A DNA stretch of 64,000 nucleotides from positions 744,001 to 808,000 of the forward strand of contig NZ_JAUFQT010000002.1 in assembly GCF_030409905.1 (NCBI RefSeq), in the 5' to 3' direction. This document shows positions 10,208 through 19,592 of the stretch, piece by piece. The notes beneath the pieces were generated by a model. That model was not told the origin of the DNA, did no database searches, and worked only from the letters and a program-made list of their open reading frames with translations. The stretch comes from Echinicola jeungdonensis. GTDB taxonomy: Bacteria > Bacteroidota > Bacteroidia > Cytophagales > Cyclobacteriaceae. The translations under genes were made by a program, and so were the position numbers. Every line of letters starts with the position of its first letter. The first letter of the stretch is position 1.

Positions 10208-10897
10208 TTATACTTCTTTGTAAAAATTCCGTAAGTGGATATCCACATTTTTCACCACCCCTTTATACCATTCCAGCCTTAATTCCTCTTTTTCCTCTTC
10301 CGACAAGAAATAATCGTTTGGAATGTGTTTCCGGATTTTTTGTTGAAGGTCATATAAAAATATGGAAGCACTAACTGAAATATTGAAACTTTCGGTAAAG
10401 CCGGTCATGGGGATATTTACAAGTCCATCACTTTTTTCAATTACCTCTTCACTTACCCCGGCATGTTCATTGCCAAATACCAAAGCCGTTTTTGAATCTG
10501 GTTCTAAATCATCTAAGGATATACTTCCCTGAAACGGTGAGGTGGCATAAATCCTATAACCTTGATCCCTAAGCTGTCCAAAACAGTTATCCACCGCATT
10601 GGAATCTACCCTTTCTTCATACTTATGGATTTTCACCCATTGAGCTGCCCCACGCGTAACATATGGGTTGATTTTATAAGAGGTGGATTTTTCAATGATA
10701 TGAATATCCTGAACGCCAAAACAATCACAGGTTCTGATTACCGCACTGGCATTATGAGGTTTATAAATATCCTCCAAAACCAATGTAAAATAACGGGTTC
10801 TTTGAGCCAGGACTTCCTCCATCCTGGCTTTTTTATTGTCTGTCACATAACCTGCCAAATAATTGATCAGGTGTTTATCAGGTTTTTCCCCGCTCAT
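10208..10897 (-). CDS. TrmH-family tRNA/rRNA 2'-O-methyltransferase
   Basis: The 229-residue SPOUT-fold enzyme contains the three TrmH-type motifs: motif 1 KPHNASAVIRTCDCFGV, motif 2 ALVFGNEHAGVSEEV, and motif 3 IPMTGFTESFNISVSASI in the SAM-binding knot. The asparagine and arginine of NASAVIRT and the NISVSA loop are catalytic or binding elements in the family. Length and the C-terminal extension (HLRNFY) fit TrmH, which makes Gm18 in tRNA, but other RNA targets are possible. It starts 9 nt after parC and is probably co-transcribed. Confidence 0.85.
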   Translation of the reverse strand: MSGEKPDKHLINYLAGYVTDNKKARMEEVLAQRTRYFTLVLEDIYKPHNASAVIRTCDCFGVQDIHIIEKSTSYKINPYVTRGAAQWVKIHKYEERVDSNAVDNCFGQLRDQGYRIYATSPFQGSISLDDLEPDSKTALVFGNEHAGVSEEVIEKSDGLVNIPMTGFTESFNISVSASIFLYDLQQKIRKHIPNDYFLSEEEKEELRLEWYKGVVKNVDIHLRNFYKEV

Positions 10898-10906
10898 TTT
10901 TGATTC

Positions 10907-13528
10907 TTAAAATAACCCCAATTGATCCCTTTCGTCCTCCTCATCCTCATCGACATTTAGGTCGATTTTAGACCCAACCTCCAATTCGTCATTTGCCCCT
11001 TCCTTTTGAGGTTTATTGGGTGCTGGTTCTTGTTTTGGCGGGGTTAATAATGTAATATCCTTAATGGGGTGGTTGGAAACTTTATTACCTACTGATTTCC
11101 ATCCTTTTACATCAATAAGCATATCCAGATCATATTGAACTTCCTCTACCTCCTTACCTTTTTGAATTTTCACATTGACTTGTGGTTGTGAATCGGTGGA
11201 AATAATTTTTAGATATGACTTTTTATGGTCCGAAATGAAGTTGAATTTCTTATTCGCAGTAGAAGTTTCGATCATAAACCGCTTGATATAAAACTGCTTG
11301 CTGGCCCCGTCAAAGTAAATGGCCGAAATGGCTTTTTGAGGATCAAACTTTTCTATCCACATCAACTCAGAGGGTTCATAACGATTGGTCAACTCATAGG
11401 AAGTCACTTCATAACTACCATCTTTATAGAATGCAATAATTTTATCATTTCCCAGAAAATTACCAATTAATTTTCCTCTCTCATCGGTATTTAAACGCCC
11501 AATAGATTCATCATAATAAATATCCAGCCCTCCAAGGGTAGAGACCCCTTCCATTTTCAATTGGATTTTTCTAACGGGATATTTTGTAAGGATATTTCCT
11601 CCGGCACCCCTGCCTTTAATATCGATTTCTTTGAAATCAAAATCAAAAACTTTAACCCTGGCTTTACAGCCTTGAGTGAGGTAAACAGTTACAATTTCTG
11701 CTTCTCCATTGGGGTTGGCGGAAAAATAAAGGATTTTGGAGCCTTTGGTTCCTTTAGTAAGTAAATATTCCCTGTCCCTCGTGACACTGAGAATCTGGAA
11801 TCGCTTGACCATGGCCCTACCGGATTTACCATCCAGGTAAATCAAATTGTAAACCATGCGTTCATCCCCTTTCCTAAAGACACCCACATGAACGATATCT
11901 TTTCCAACAAAGACCTTATCCTGGATTTTGGTTACAACACAGGTACCGTCCCTTTTAAAGGCAATAATATCATCAAGGTCTGAACAATCACAAACCAGTT
12001 CATCCTTTTTCAGTCCATAACCGATAAAACCATCTTTTCTGTTGACGTAAAGTTTGGCATTATTGGCGGCTACAGTAGTTGCCTGTATGGTATCAAATGC
12101 TCTGATTTCAGTTTTTCTTTCCCTGCCTTTTCCATACTTATCCAGCAATTTCTGGTAATAATTGATGGCAAATTCCGTAAGATGCTTCAGGTTATGGTTG
12201 ACTTCCTTCAGCTCCTCTTCCAATTTCCGCATCAATTCATCTGCCTTAAAGGTATCAAACTTGGAAATCCTTTTGATTTTTATTTCAGTAAGACGGATTA
12301 TATCATCTTCGATAATTTCCCTGTAAAAATTAGGCTTAAAGGGATCCAATCCTCTGTCAATGTTACTCAATACATCTTCCCAAGTTTCACATTCCTCAAT
12401 ATCCCTGTAAATCCTGTTTTCAATAAATATTTTTTCAAGAGAGGAAAAAAGAAGCTTTTCCATCAATTCTCCTCTTTTGATTTCCAATTCCCTTTTTAGC
12501 AGGGCTTTGGTTTGCTTGGTATTATACTTCAGAATATCATTAACACTGAGGAAAACAGGTTTTTCGCCAATGATGACACAAGCATTGGGAGAAATGGAAA
12601 CTTCACAATCAGTAAAAGCATAAAGGGCATCGATGGTCATATCCGGGGATTGTCCCGATGCTAAATACACCTGGATCTCAACATCCTTTGCGGTATTGTC
12701 CACTACTTTTTTAATTTTGATCTTGCCTTTATCATTGGCTTTAATGATCGAATCAATCAATGAGTTTGTGGTAGTTCCGAATGGAATGTCTTTAATCAAA
12801 AGGGATTTACCATCTCCTTCTTCAATTCTTGCCCTAACTTTTATTTTACCTCCCCTGAGACCTTCATTATACTCCGAAAAGTCTGCCAATCCACCTGTTG
12901 GAAAATCAGGTACCAGGTTGATAGATCCTCCTTTTAGAATTTCAATGGATCCTTCTATCAATTCACAGAAATTGTGTGGTAGGATTTTAGTGGAAAGCCC
13001 TACGGCAATTCCTTCAACCCCCTGTGCCAATAGCAATGGAAATTTTACTGGCAAAGTGACCGGTTCTTTTTTTCGCCCATCATAGGACAATTGCCATTCA
13101 GTAGTTTGAGGATTGAAGACCACCTCCTGTGCAAACTTGGAAGGCCTTGCCTCTATGTACCGGGCAGCCGCTGCCCCATCCCCTGTTCGAATATCCCCCC
13201 AATTTCCCTGGGTTTCTATCAGGATATCTTTTTGTCCCAAATGAACAATTGCATCACTAATTGAGGCATCTCCGTGGGGATGGTATTGCATGGTTTGACC
13301 AATAATATTGGCCACCTTGTTGAACCTACCATCATCCATCTCTTTCATGGCATGAAGAATCCTCCTTTGTACGGGTTTAAATCCATCATCAATGGCCGGT
13401 ACCGCCCGCTCCAATATCACGTAAGAGGCATAATCCAAAAACCAATTTTGGTACATCCCAGTTACCGCAAGGGAATCATGCAATGCATCGTCTTTGTTTT
13501 CTGAATTATTATTTTCTAAATCACTCAT
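10907..13528 (-). CDS. parC: DNA topoisomerase IV subunit A
   Basis: The 873-residue subunit cuts and rejoins DNA. The winged-helix/tower core contains the catalytic tyrosine at about residue 124 within GAAAARYIEARPS, the KPVQRRILHAMKEM start block and the long coiled-coil arm (DELMRKLEEELKEVNHNLKHL). A beta-pinwheel C-terminal domain follows, lacking a clear GyrA-box. The tail is acidic and low in complexity (DEDEEDERDQLGLF). Pairing with the adjacent parE and absence of a GyrA-box favour topoisomerase IV, which decatenates daughter chromosomes, over gyrase. Confidence 0.92.
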   Translation of the reverse strand: MSDLENNNSENKDDALHDSLAVTGMYQNWFLDYASYVILERAVPAIDDGFKPVQRRILHAMKEMDDGRFNKVANIIGQTMQYHPHGDASISDAIVHLGQKDILIETQGNWGDIRTGDGAAAARYIEARPSKFAQEVVFNPQTTEWQLSYDGRKKEPVTLPVKFPLLLAQGVEGIAVGLSTKILPHNFCELIEGSIEILKGGSINLVPDFPTGGLADFSEYNEGLRGGKIKVRARIEEGDGKSLLIKDIPFGTTTNSLIDSIIKANDKGKIKIKKVVDNTAKDVEIQVYLASGQSPDMTIDALYAFTDCEVSISPNACVIIGEKPVFLSVNDILKYNTKQTKALLKRELEIKRGELMEKLLFSSLEKIFIENRIYRDIEECETWEDVLSNIDRGLDPFKPNFYREIIEDDIIRLTEIKIKRISKFDTFKADELMRKLEEELKEVNHNLKHLTEFAINYYQKLLDKYGKGRERKTEIRAFDTIQATTVAANNAKLYVNRKDGFIGYGLKKDELVCDCSDLDDIIAFKRDGTCVVTKIQDKVFVGKDIVHVGVFRKGDERMVYNLIYLDGKSGRAMVKRFQILSVTRDREYLLTKGTKGSKILYFSANPNGEAEIVTVYLTQGCKARVKVFDFDFKEIDIKGRGAGGNILTKYPVRKIQLKMEGVSTLGGLDIYYDESIGRLNTDERGKLIGNFLGNDKIIAFYKDGSYEVTSYELTNRYEPSELMWIEKFDPQKAISAIYFDGASKQFYIKRFMIETSTANKKFNFISDHKKSYLKIISTDSQPQVNVKIQKGKEVEEVQYDLDMLIDVKGWKSVGNKVSNHPIKDITLLTPPKQEPAPNKPQKEGANDELEVGSKIDLNVDEDEEDERDQLGLF

Positions 13529-13622
13529 TTTATAGTCATCAATAAAATCTTCCTAAAATACCTAGCCTTCCTTAATTAAGATATAGAAAGCAGGTTCACT
13601 ACAGGTGCCTTCCTTTGAGGCA

Positions 13623-15530
13623 TTATTCAGTTTCCAATGGGGCTTTGTCCGCTGCTTTTTTTGCATTGCTCTCTACCTCCACAATATCCTTTTCCACTTT
13701 TAAATTTTCTATGATAAAGGATTGCCGGTTGGAAGTGTTTTTACCCATATAGAATGTTAGCAAATCACCAATTTTGGTATCCTTGTTTAGGATAATAGGG
13801 TCCAAACGGATGTTTTCCCCAATAAATCCGCCAAACTCATCAGGGGAAATTTCCCCAAGACCTTTAAAGCGGGTAATCTCAGGTTTATTTCCAAGTTTAG
13901 CGATGGCATTTCTTCTTTCCTCCTCAGAATAACAATATATGGTCTCCTTTTTATTTCTTACCCTAAATAACGGCGTGTCCAAAATGAACAAGTGACCATT
14001 TTTGACCAAATCCGGAAAAAACTGAAGGAAATAAGTCATGATCAATAAGCGGATGTGCATTCCGTCGACATCTGCATCTGTCGCAATGACTATTTTCCGA
14101 TAACGTAAATTTTCCACTCCATCTTCAATATTCAGTGCATGCTGGAGAAGATTAAATTCCTCATTTTCATACACCACTTTTTTGGTCATCCCAAAACAGT
14201 TTAAAGGTTTTCCACGAAGGGAAAAAACAGCTTGGGTTTGAACATCCCTGGACTTCGTAATGGAGCCTGATGCTGAATCCCCCTCGGTAATGAAAAGCAT
14301 AGTGTTATTCTTAGCTTCTTCATTGCCCTTTTTGTCATCATAATGGACCCGGCAATCCCTCAGCTTTTTGTTGTGAAGATTCGCTTTTTTGGCCCTTTCA
14401 TTGGCCAGCTTCTTAATACCGGAAATTTCCTTTCTTTCCCTTTCGGACTGCATTATCCTTTTCAACAGAGCATTGGCGGTTTCCTGATTTTTATGCAGGT
14501 AATTGTCCAGTTCTGTTTTGATGAAATCATTAACAAAGGTCCTTAGGGTTGGGCCATCTGGTCCCACGCTATGGGAGCCCAGTTTAGTTTTAGTCTGGGA
14601 TTCAAAAACAGGTTCCTGGACTCGGACGGCAATGGATGCCACAATACTTTGGCGAACATCCGCAGCATCAAAATTTTTATTGAAGAAATCCCTTATCGTT
14701 TTTACAATAGCCTCCCTAAAAGCGGCCAAATGGGTTCCCCCTTGAGTGGTAAACTGGCCATTGACAAAGGAATAATACTCTTCCCCGTATTGGTTGGAAT
14801 GAGTCAATGCCATCTCGATATCATTTCCTTTAAGGTGGATTATTGGGTACCTTTTGCTTTCCTCATCAATCCTCCTATCCAAAAGATCATGTAACCCTTT
14901 GTCTGAATAAAATTTTTTACCATTAAAATTGATGGATAATCCAGCATTCAAAAATGCATAATTCCATACCTGGTTTTCCAGGTATTCGGGAATAAAGTGA
15001 TAATTTTTAAATACCGTTGGGTCAGGTTTAAAAACAATTTTTGTCCCATTTCTTTCAGAGGTCTTTTCTACTTTCTTGTCCTCAAACAACTCCCCCCTTT
15101 CAAATTCTGCAATTTTTGTTTCTCCATCCCTAAAAGACTGTACCCTAAAATATTCAGAAAGGGCATTTACTGCTTTGGTACCTACTCCATTCAATCCAAC
15201 GGATTTCTGGAAAGCACCACTATCATACTTACCCCCAGTGTTGATTTTGGAAACACAATCCACAACTTTTCCCAAAGGGATTCCTCGACCAAAATCCCTT
15301 ACTTCTACCTTATGTTCACTGATTTTTAAATCAATTGTCTTTCCATAGCCCATCATATGTTCATCAATACTGTTGTCCAGAATTTCTTTGACCAACACAT
15401 AAATACCATCATCTTGGGCACTTCCATCCCCCAATTTTCCAATATACATCCCGGGTCTAAGCCGGATATGTTCTTTCCAGTCCAGGGATTTGATACTATC
15501 TTCAGTATACTGTACTTTATTATCAGCCAT
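13623..15530 (-). CDS. parE: DNA topoisomerase IV subunit B
   Basis: The 635-residue ATPase subunit has a GHKL domain ([25 protein letters not shown] with the catalytic Glu; [15 protein letters not shown]), a transducer domain, and a Toprim domain with [17 protein letters not shown] and [14 protein letters not shown] holding the Mg2+ acidic residues. It powers strand passage together with ParC, which follows 94 bp downstream on the same strand. The length fits Bacteroidota ParE. Confidence 0.93.
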   Translation of the reverse strand: MADNKVQYTEDSIKSLDWKEHIRLRPGMYIGKLGDGSAQDDGIYVLVKEILDNSIDEHMMGYGKTIDLKISEHKVEVRDFGRGIPLGKVVDCVSKINTGGKYDSGAFQKSVGLNGVGTKAVNALSEYFRVQSFRDGETKIAEFERGELFEDKKVEKTSERNGTKIVFKPDPTVFKNYHFIPEYLENQVWNYAFLNAGLSINFNGKKFYSDKGLHDLLDRRIDEESKRYPIIHLKGNDIEMALTHSNQYGEEYYSFVNGQFTTQGGTHLAAFREAIVKTIRDFFNKNFDAADVRQSIVASIAVRVQEPVFESQTKTKLGSHSVGPDGPTLRTFVNDFIKTELDNYLHKNQETANALLKRIMQSERERKEISGIKKLANERAKKANLHNKKLRDCRVHYDDKKGNEEAKNNTMLFITEGDSASGSITKSRDVQTQAVFSLRGKPLNCFGMTKKVVYENEEFNLLQHALNIEDGVENLRYRKIVIATDADVDGMHIRLLIMTYFLQFFPDLVKNGHLFILDTPLFRVRNKKETIYCYSEEERRNAIAKLGNKPEITRFKGLGEISPDEFGGFIGENIRLDPIILNKDTKIGDLLTFYMGKNTSNRQSFIIENLKVEKDIVEVESNAKKAADKAPLETE

Positions 15531-15563
15531 ATTTTTTTTTAATCAGATGTGGGTATGAGGAGT

Positions 15564-16070
15564 TTATTTATGAGATGATTTGACCTGTCTAATTTTTCTG
15601 GTCAGGATTACAAACAACATCACAATCCATATTACAAAAAAGATTGGCAAAACATACATTAGGAATTGAGAATTGTTTTCAATTCCCAACTCCAATGACC
15701 TATTGATGTTGTGAATATAAAAGGCAATGACCACAATTGAAACATTAATGATCCCTACAAAGGAATATATCCATGACAAAATTTGATCCCGGGATGGATC
15801 CCCAACTTCAAATAATTTCCTGAGATTCCTGGAAGTTTTGTTTTCAATCATTTTGGCCGGGGTAACCAATAATAAATTTAGAATAACAAAAACCCCAATT
15901 CCCGTATAAAAAAACGTGTTTCTGGAAATGGTTTTAAGAATCTCTCCAAATTCATCCACTTCTAATATGACCTTTTCAGGCAAACCCGAATAAAGGTATA
16001 AAAAAGTGACAATAAAGAAGAGTACAGTAAGCAGGTGAAAAGCTTTGGCAAATCTATAATACATATTCAT
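15564..16070 (-). CDS. Four-helix membrane protein of unknown function
   Basis: The 168-residue protein has four predicted membrane helices, near residues 11-29, 50-70, 100-121 and 138-159. The loops are short, with a charged central loop (MIENKTSRNLRKLFEVGDPSRDQIL) and a basic tail. No enzymatic motif is visible and I do not recognise the family. It ends 33 bp before parE on the same strand, so it may be co-transcribed, but no functional link is evident. Confidence 0.65.
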   Translation of the reverse strand: MNMYYRFAKAFHLLTVLFFIVTFLYLYSGLPEKVILEVDEFGEILKTISRNTFFYTGIGVFVILNLLLVTPAKMIENKTSRNLRKLFEVGDPSRDQILSWIYSFVGIINVSIVVIAFYIHNINRSLELGIENNSQFLMYVLPIFFVIWIVMLFVILTRKIRQVKSSHK

Positions 16071-16309
16071 CGTAAATTTGGCTGCTAATATAAAAATTTC
16101 AAATGGAAGTCCTCCTCAAGTACTTTTCCGTATTTATTCTCTGCCCTCCAATAAAATTTCAATCCCCTTCCTAACAGATTGATTCCAAGGGGGACAATAA
16201 CTTTTTATTAAGGATAAACGCCTACAAAAATTTTCCAATGTAGATTTTACTTCTTGGGGAGAGTTCGTACTTTCGGGCCGAAAGTTTCCTAAAATCTAAA
16301 ACACTTAAA

Positions 16310-16693
16310 TTGAAAAAGGCCAGCTTCTTATTTATTCCACTGATAATGTTTTTTGTTTCCTGCTCCTCAAAATTGGATGTTGGAAAAATTAGCCTGGAAA
16401 ACTGGAAAAACGACCGAAATGGTTGTAAAGGTTTGAGAATACAAGACTTAGAGGAATTAAAAAAACTCAAAAACACTTTTCTTGAAGCCAATAATCAAGA
16501 ATTGATCCTTACTTTTGGCAGGCCTGACCGGGTGGAATTGTTGAATAAAAGCCAAATCTACTTTTTTTATTATTTAGAACCTTCTGCTGAATGTGAAGGG
16601 GGAAAAAATGAAAAAGAACCTCTAAAGGTTCTTTTTCGACTAAATGCAATCAACAAGGTCAGCGAGGTTACTATTACCACTCTCAACCCTTAA
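16310..16693 (+). CDS. Small lipoprotein, BamE/SmpA-like segment
   Basis: The 127-residue protein starts with a TTG (MKKASFLFIP) and has a lipoprotein signal with the cysteine in FFVSC at residue 18. The mature part contains a helix-rich stretch and then ELILTFGRPDRVELLNKSQIYFFYYLEP. This resembles the 'GxPxxv...yyy' motif of BamE-like domains found in envelope lipoproteins. The similarity is a pattern reading only. It is convergent with the ROK kinase gene, 3 bp apart at the stops. Likely an outer-membrane lipoprotein of unknown role. Confidence 0.65.
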   Translation: MKKASFLFIPLIMFFVSCSSKLDVGKISLENWKNDRNGCKGLRIQDLEELKKLKNTFLEANNQELILTFGRPDRVELLNKSQIYFFYYLEPSAECEGGKNEKEPLKVLFRLNAINKVSEVTITTLNP

Positions 16694-16696
16694 CTT

Positions 16697-17614
16697 CTAA
16701 AAACACAAGGCCGCTGCTCCTAAGGTTCCTGCGTTATTGCCCAATGTAGCTTTTTTCAGCTTGATATCTTGAAGATAATATCCGGAAAGATACTGCCTAA
16801 CTGTTTTTTCCAATGAAGGCATCATAAACTCTAGGCCCGCGGAAATCCCCCCTCCAAAATATATTTCATTCACATCCAATATTCTAACGGTGGACACAAT
16901 GGCAATTCCCAAAATATCTCCTACCTCCTCAAAAGTCATCAGTGAAACTGGATTACCCTCTTTGGCAGTATCCACCAACAGGTGGGTCCCCAATTCCTGG
17001 TCATTCAATACCCCAGCTTTTTCAGGATAAGCTTTGGCCATCCTTTCCAATATATTCAAAATTCCATTTCTTCCAATCAGGGTTTCCAATCTTGCATTTC
17101 CGCGGGACATCATATGCCCCATTTCCATGGCATTACCCCTTGCTCCCTTAAAAATTTGTCCATCTAGAACCATGGCACTTCCAATGCCAGTCCCCATAGT
17201 GATAAACAGGAAATTTGGAGAGGGAGCGGTGGAAGCAAACTTATACTCCCCCATGGCTGCAGCACTGGCATCATTTTCCAGAAAAAATGCGATCTCTGGA
17301 TATTTCTCCTGCAAAGCGCCTTTTAAATTAAAATCATTCAAAGCTGGAATGGCAGGGATCTCCAAGGTAGTGGTCCTTTCCTTATCAATTAAACCCGGCA
17401 AGCCAATGCCCACCCTTTTCACATCTGGGTATTTAGAAAGGTATTTGCCTATGACTTCTACAAAGCATTGATTGAAGCCTTTAGGGTTATCCCTGTAGGG
17501 AGTGGTGTCTTCTTTGTCAAACGAAAGGATTTCCCCCGCTTGGCTAACTTTTCCTATTTTAAGGTGGGTTCCTCCAACATCGACACCCAAAAAGCATTCT
17601 TTTTGATTATTCAT
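16697..17614 (-). CDS. ROK-family sugar kinase
   Basis: The 305-residue protein has the ROK/actin-like ATPase fold: phosphate-1 loop GVDVGGTHLKIGKV (residues 10-23), catalytic aspartate in FLENDASAAAMGEY, phosphate-2 loop FITMGTGIGSAMV, and adenosine motif IYFGGGISAG. ROK kinases phosphorylate glucose or other hexoses and amino sugars. The zinc-binding CxCGxxGC motif is absent: after EMGHM the sequence runs SRGNARLETLIGRNG. Zinc-less ROK kinases exist, so activity is still plausible. The substrate cannot be assigned. It appears monocistronic. Confidence 0.85.
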   Translation of the reverse strand: MNNQKECFLGVDVGGTHLKIGKVSQAGEILSFDKEDTTPYRDNPKGFNQCFVEVIGKYLSKYPDVKRVGIGLPGLIDKERTTTLEIPAIPALNDFNLKGALQEKYPEIAFFLENDASAAAMGEYKFASTAPSPNFLFITMGTGIGSAMVLDGQIFKGARGNAMEMGHMMSRGNARLETLIGRNGILNILERMAKAYPEKAGVLNDQELGTHLLVDTAKEGNPVSLMTFEEVGDILGIAIVSTVRILDVNEIYFGGGISAGLEFMMPSLEKTVRQYLSGYYLQDIKLKKATLGNNAGTLGAAALCF

Positions 17615-17663
17615 GGTTCATTTATTAATAGGTTTGATGACCAAAAATAACAAAGACTTCAAA

Positions 17664-18151
17664 TTACTTCCTAAATTCTTTATAAAAGTCTTGAAAGATT
17701 TGAAATACGGCAGGGCAAACCAGGGTATTTTTTAAGCTCAAATTCAATATTCCATGCATATTTTTCCTGTTTGTATGGGGGTATTCCCGGCAGGCTTTTG
17801 GCCTGGATTCATATACAAAACATTTGTTATCATCCCTAAAAATGGGCATGGACTGGACTGTAATACAAAATCTCCCTCGTCATCCCGATGTAAATAAGTT
17901 GAAATAAACACAGAGGATTTCATTTTTAATAATTTGGAAAGCCTATCAATATCTGTTTGAAGAAATATAGGACTTGTGGTCTTACAGCAATTGGCACAAT
18001 CCAAACAATCCATTTTTTCGAATTGGCGGTCATGCCCATCCTTAAATTTCTCATCCAAAACCTTTGGTTTTATTTTTTTTAACCGTGGCTTTATTTTTTT
18101 ATGATTAGCGTATTCACTTTGAGATTTTGTTTTGAAATTATTTAAATCCAT
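17664..18151 (-). pseudogene. YkgJ-family cysteine-cluster protein, frameshifted
   Basis: The 5' part (from ATG at 18151) encodes MDLNNFKTKSQSE..., then the metal-binding cluster DCLDCANCCKTTSP and reaches SSPCPFL. The family then expects CxxYExRPxxCRxxP. That block (KCFVYESRPKACREYPHTN) and the C-terminus are present only in another frame, ending at 17664. One base is missing near 17845-17852, in a TTTTTAGGG stretch on the minus strand; restoring it joins the halves as CPFL-x-DDNKCFVYESRP. YkgJ proteins (UPF0153) carry a putative Zn/Fe cluster of conserved cysteines. Either a genuine frameshift or a sequence error. Confidence 0.85.
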
Positions 18152-18261
18152 GATGACTTTTTGCAAAATTTAAACCATTACTTTTCATATATACATTCAT
18201 ATATATTTGGTTTAACGCATTTATTTTGTAATTTTAATTACAACAACAAACCAGAGTTTTT

Positions 18262-18621
18262 ATGGAAATGCATCCCAATGAGCTTTTCTTTTATTATATC
18301 CCTACCCATTCTATTGATAAACAAGCTAGGGCATATGCCAGATCTATTTCCAGACATGTCCACGAAATAAACATTGAAAAAGAAAAAATAACCTCTACAG
18401 GGTGGAAACTCATATTGGATATGTTAAACCTCAGAGCTAAGGATATATTGAACAAGTCTCATCCGGAATACCAATCCATGATTGCGGGGAAAACTTGGGA
18501 TGAAGAAGGTTGGTTAAACATACTTGTCAAACATCCTTATTTGATCAAGGCACCCATTGCCATAAAACAGCATAAAGCTGTTTTATGTACCACTCCAACA
18601 GAGATATTAAAATTAAACTAG
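18262..18621 (+). CDS. ArsC/Spx-like thioredoxin-fold protein lacking the N-terminal cysteine
   Basis: The 119-residue protein follows the arsenate-reductase/Spx layout: a beta1-alpha1 unit (LFFYYIPTHSIDKQARAYARS), a second strand (VHEINIEKEKIT), helices (GWKLILDMLNLRAKDILNKSHPEY), and the family ending LVKHPYLIKAPIAIKQHKAVLCTTPTEI. Real ArsC enzymes have a catalytic Cys in the first loop; here that loop reads IPTHSIDK with no cysteine, so a reductase role is unlikely. It overlaps the convergent cvfB stop by 4 nt. Role unknown. Confidence 0.7.
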   Translation: MEMHPNELFFYYIPTHSIDKQARAYARSISRHVHEINIEKEKITSTGWKLILDMLNLRAKDILNKSHPEYQSMIAGKTWDEEGWLNILVKHPYLIKAPIAIKQHKAVLCTTPTEILKLN

Positions 18622-19448
18622 TCAATTAACTCAATCCCATCTTTATGCAAAAGAATCCTTTTACTTTTATAGAGTTGACCAATTGACTGTTTGAAGTGCT
18701 TTTTGCTCATCCCAAGGGTCTTTTTGATTTCTTCAGGGGATGATTTATCGTGAAGGGGCAAAAATTTCTGGACTTTTAAAGTTTCCAAGATTTTTTCAGC
18801 CCCTTCTTCATATTTTTGCCTTCCAATGGGGTTAAGCTGGACATCCAGTTTTCCATCTTCCCTTTTCTTCTTGATATATGCCCTTTTTTTATCTCCTACC
18901 TGTAAAGGCTCGAAAATTTCATTTTCATAGATCAGACCTTCATAATTGCCATCAATCAAAACTTTAAATCCCAATTCTGTTTTTTCAAATACCAAAATTT
19001 CGACCTCCTGCCCTTCAGAAAAGTTTTCAGTATCACTTAAAATAAAATCCTGATACTTGGAAACCCCTATCAATCGATTGGTTTTGTAATCAACACAAAC
19101 CATGACCAAATATTTCTCCTCTGCTTGGATAGGTTTTCCCATTTCCGATTTCGGGACAAATAAATCTTTTGGTAGGCCCCAATCCATAAAGGCCCCAAAA
19201 GATGTGATAGTTTTTGCTCTCATTAGGGCAAATTCATCTACCAAAGCAATCGGTTTTTGGGTAATGGCTACGGGCCGGTCTTCACTATCAGTATATATAA
19301 AAACAGTTTTTTCATCTCCTTCTTGCTCATCCCCCTGAAGATAACTCTTGGGCAGTAAAACTTCATTTCCATTACTAAGTTGTAAGTAAGCACCATTGGC
19401 TGTAAACCTATTGATGGACAAGGTGGAAATTCTCCCTAATTCTTTCAT
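18618..19448 (-). CDS. CvfB-type S1 RNA-binding protein
   Basis: The 276-residue protein matches the CvfB/YitL family: two or three S1-like OB folds (LVDEFALMRAKTITSFGAFMDWGLPKDLFVPKSEM in the middle) and a C-terminal winged helix (EEIKKTLGMSKKHFKQSIGQLYKSKRILLHKDGIELI). The residues SFGAFMDWGL..LFVP are hallmarks of this group. CvfB-type proteins bind RNA and affect virulence-factor expression in staphylococci; the role in Bacteroidota is not known. It stands alone, divergent from the acyl-CoA dehydrogenase gene. Confidence 0.88.
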   Translation of the reverse strand: MKELGRISTLSINRFTANGAYLQLSNGNEVLLPKSYLQGDEQEGDEKTVFIYTDSEDRPVAITQKPIALVDEFALMRAKTITSFGAFMDWGLPKDLFVPKSEMGKPIQAEEKYLVMVCVDYKTNRLIGVSKYQDFILSDTENFSEGQEVEILVFEKTELGFKVLIDGNYEGLIYENEIFEPLQVGDKKRAYIKKKREDGKLDVQLNPIGRQKYEEGAEKILETLKVQKFLPLHDKSSPEEIKKTLGMSKKHFKQSIGQLYKSKRILLHKDGIELID

Positions 19449-19592
19449 GCCCCAAAGGTAAGTATTTTATGCACAAAAAGGGCTGCCCAACTTCCCATTT
19501 GGGGATATTCTATTTAAATATTGGATTCCAAAGCTTAACCTTTTATTTTAATAATATCCAAAAGGATTTTATCTACCCTAAATAATCGAATA

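Noticed and set aside
17840..17860. Programmed frameshift in the YkgJ gene
   Set aside because: No slippery heptamer with stimulatory structure is evident; decay or sequencing error is simpler.
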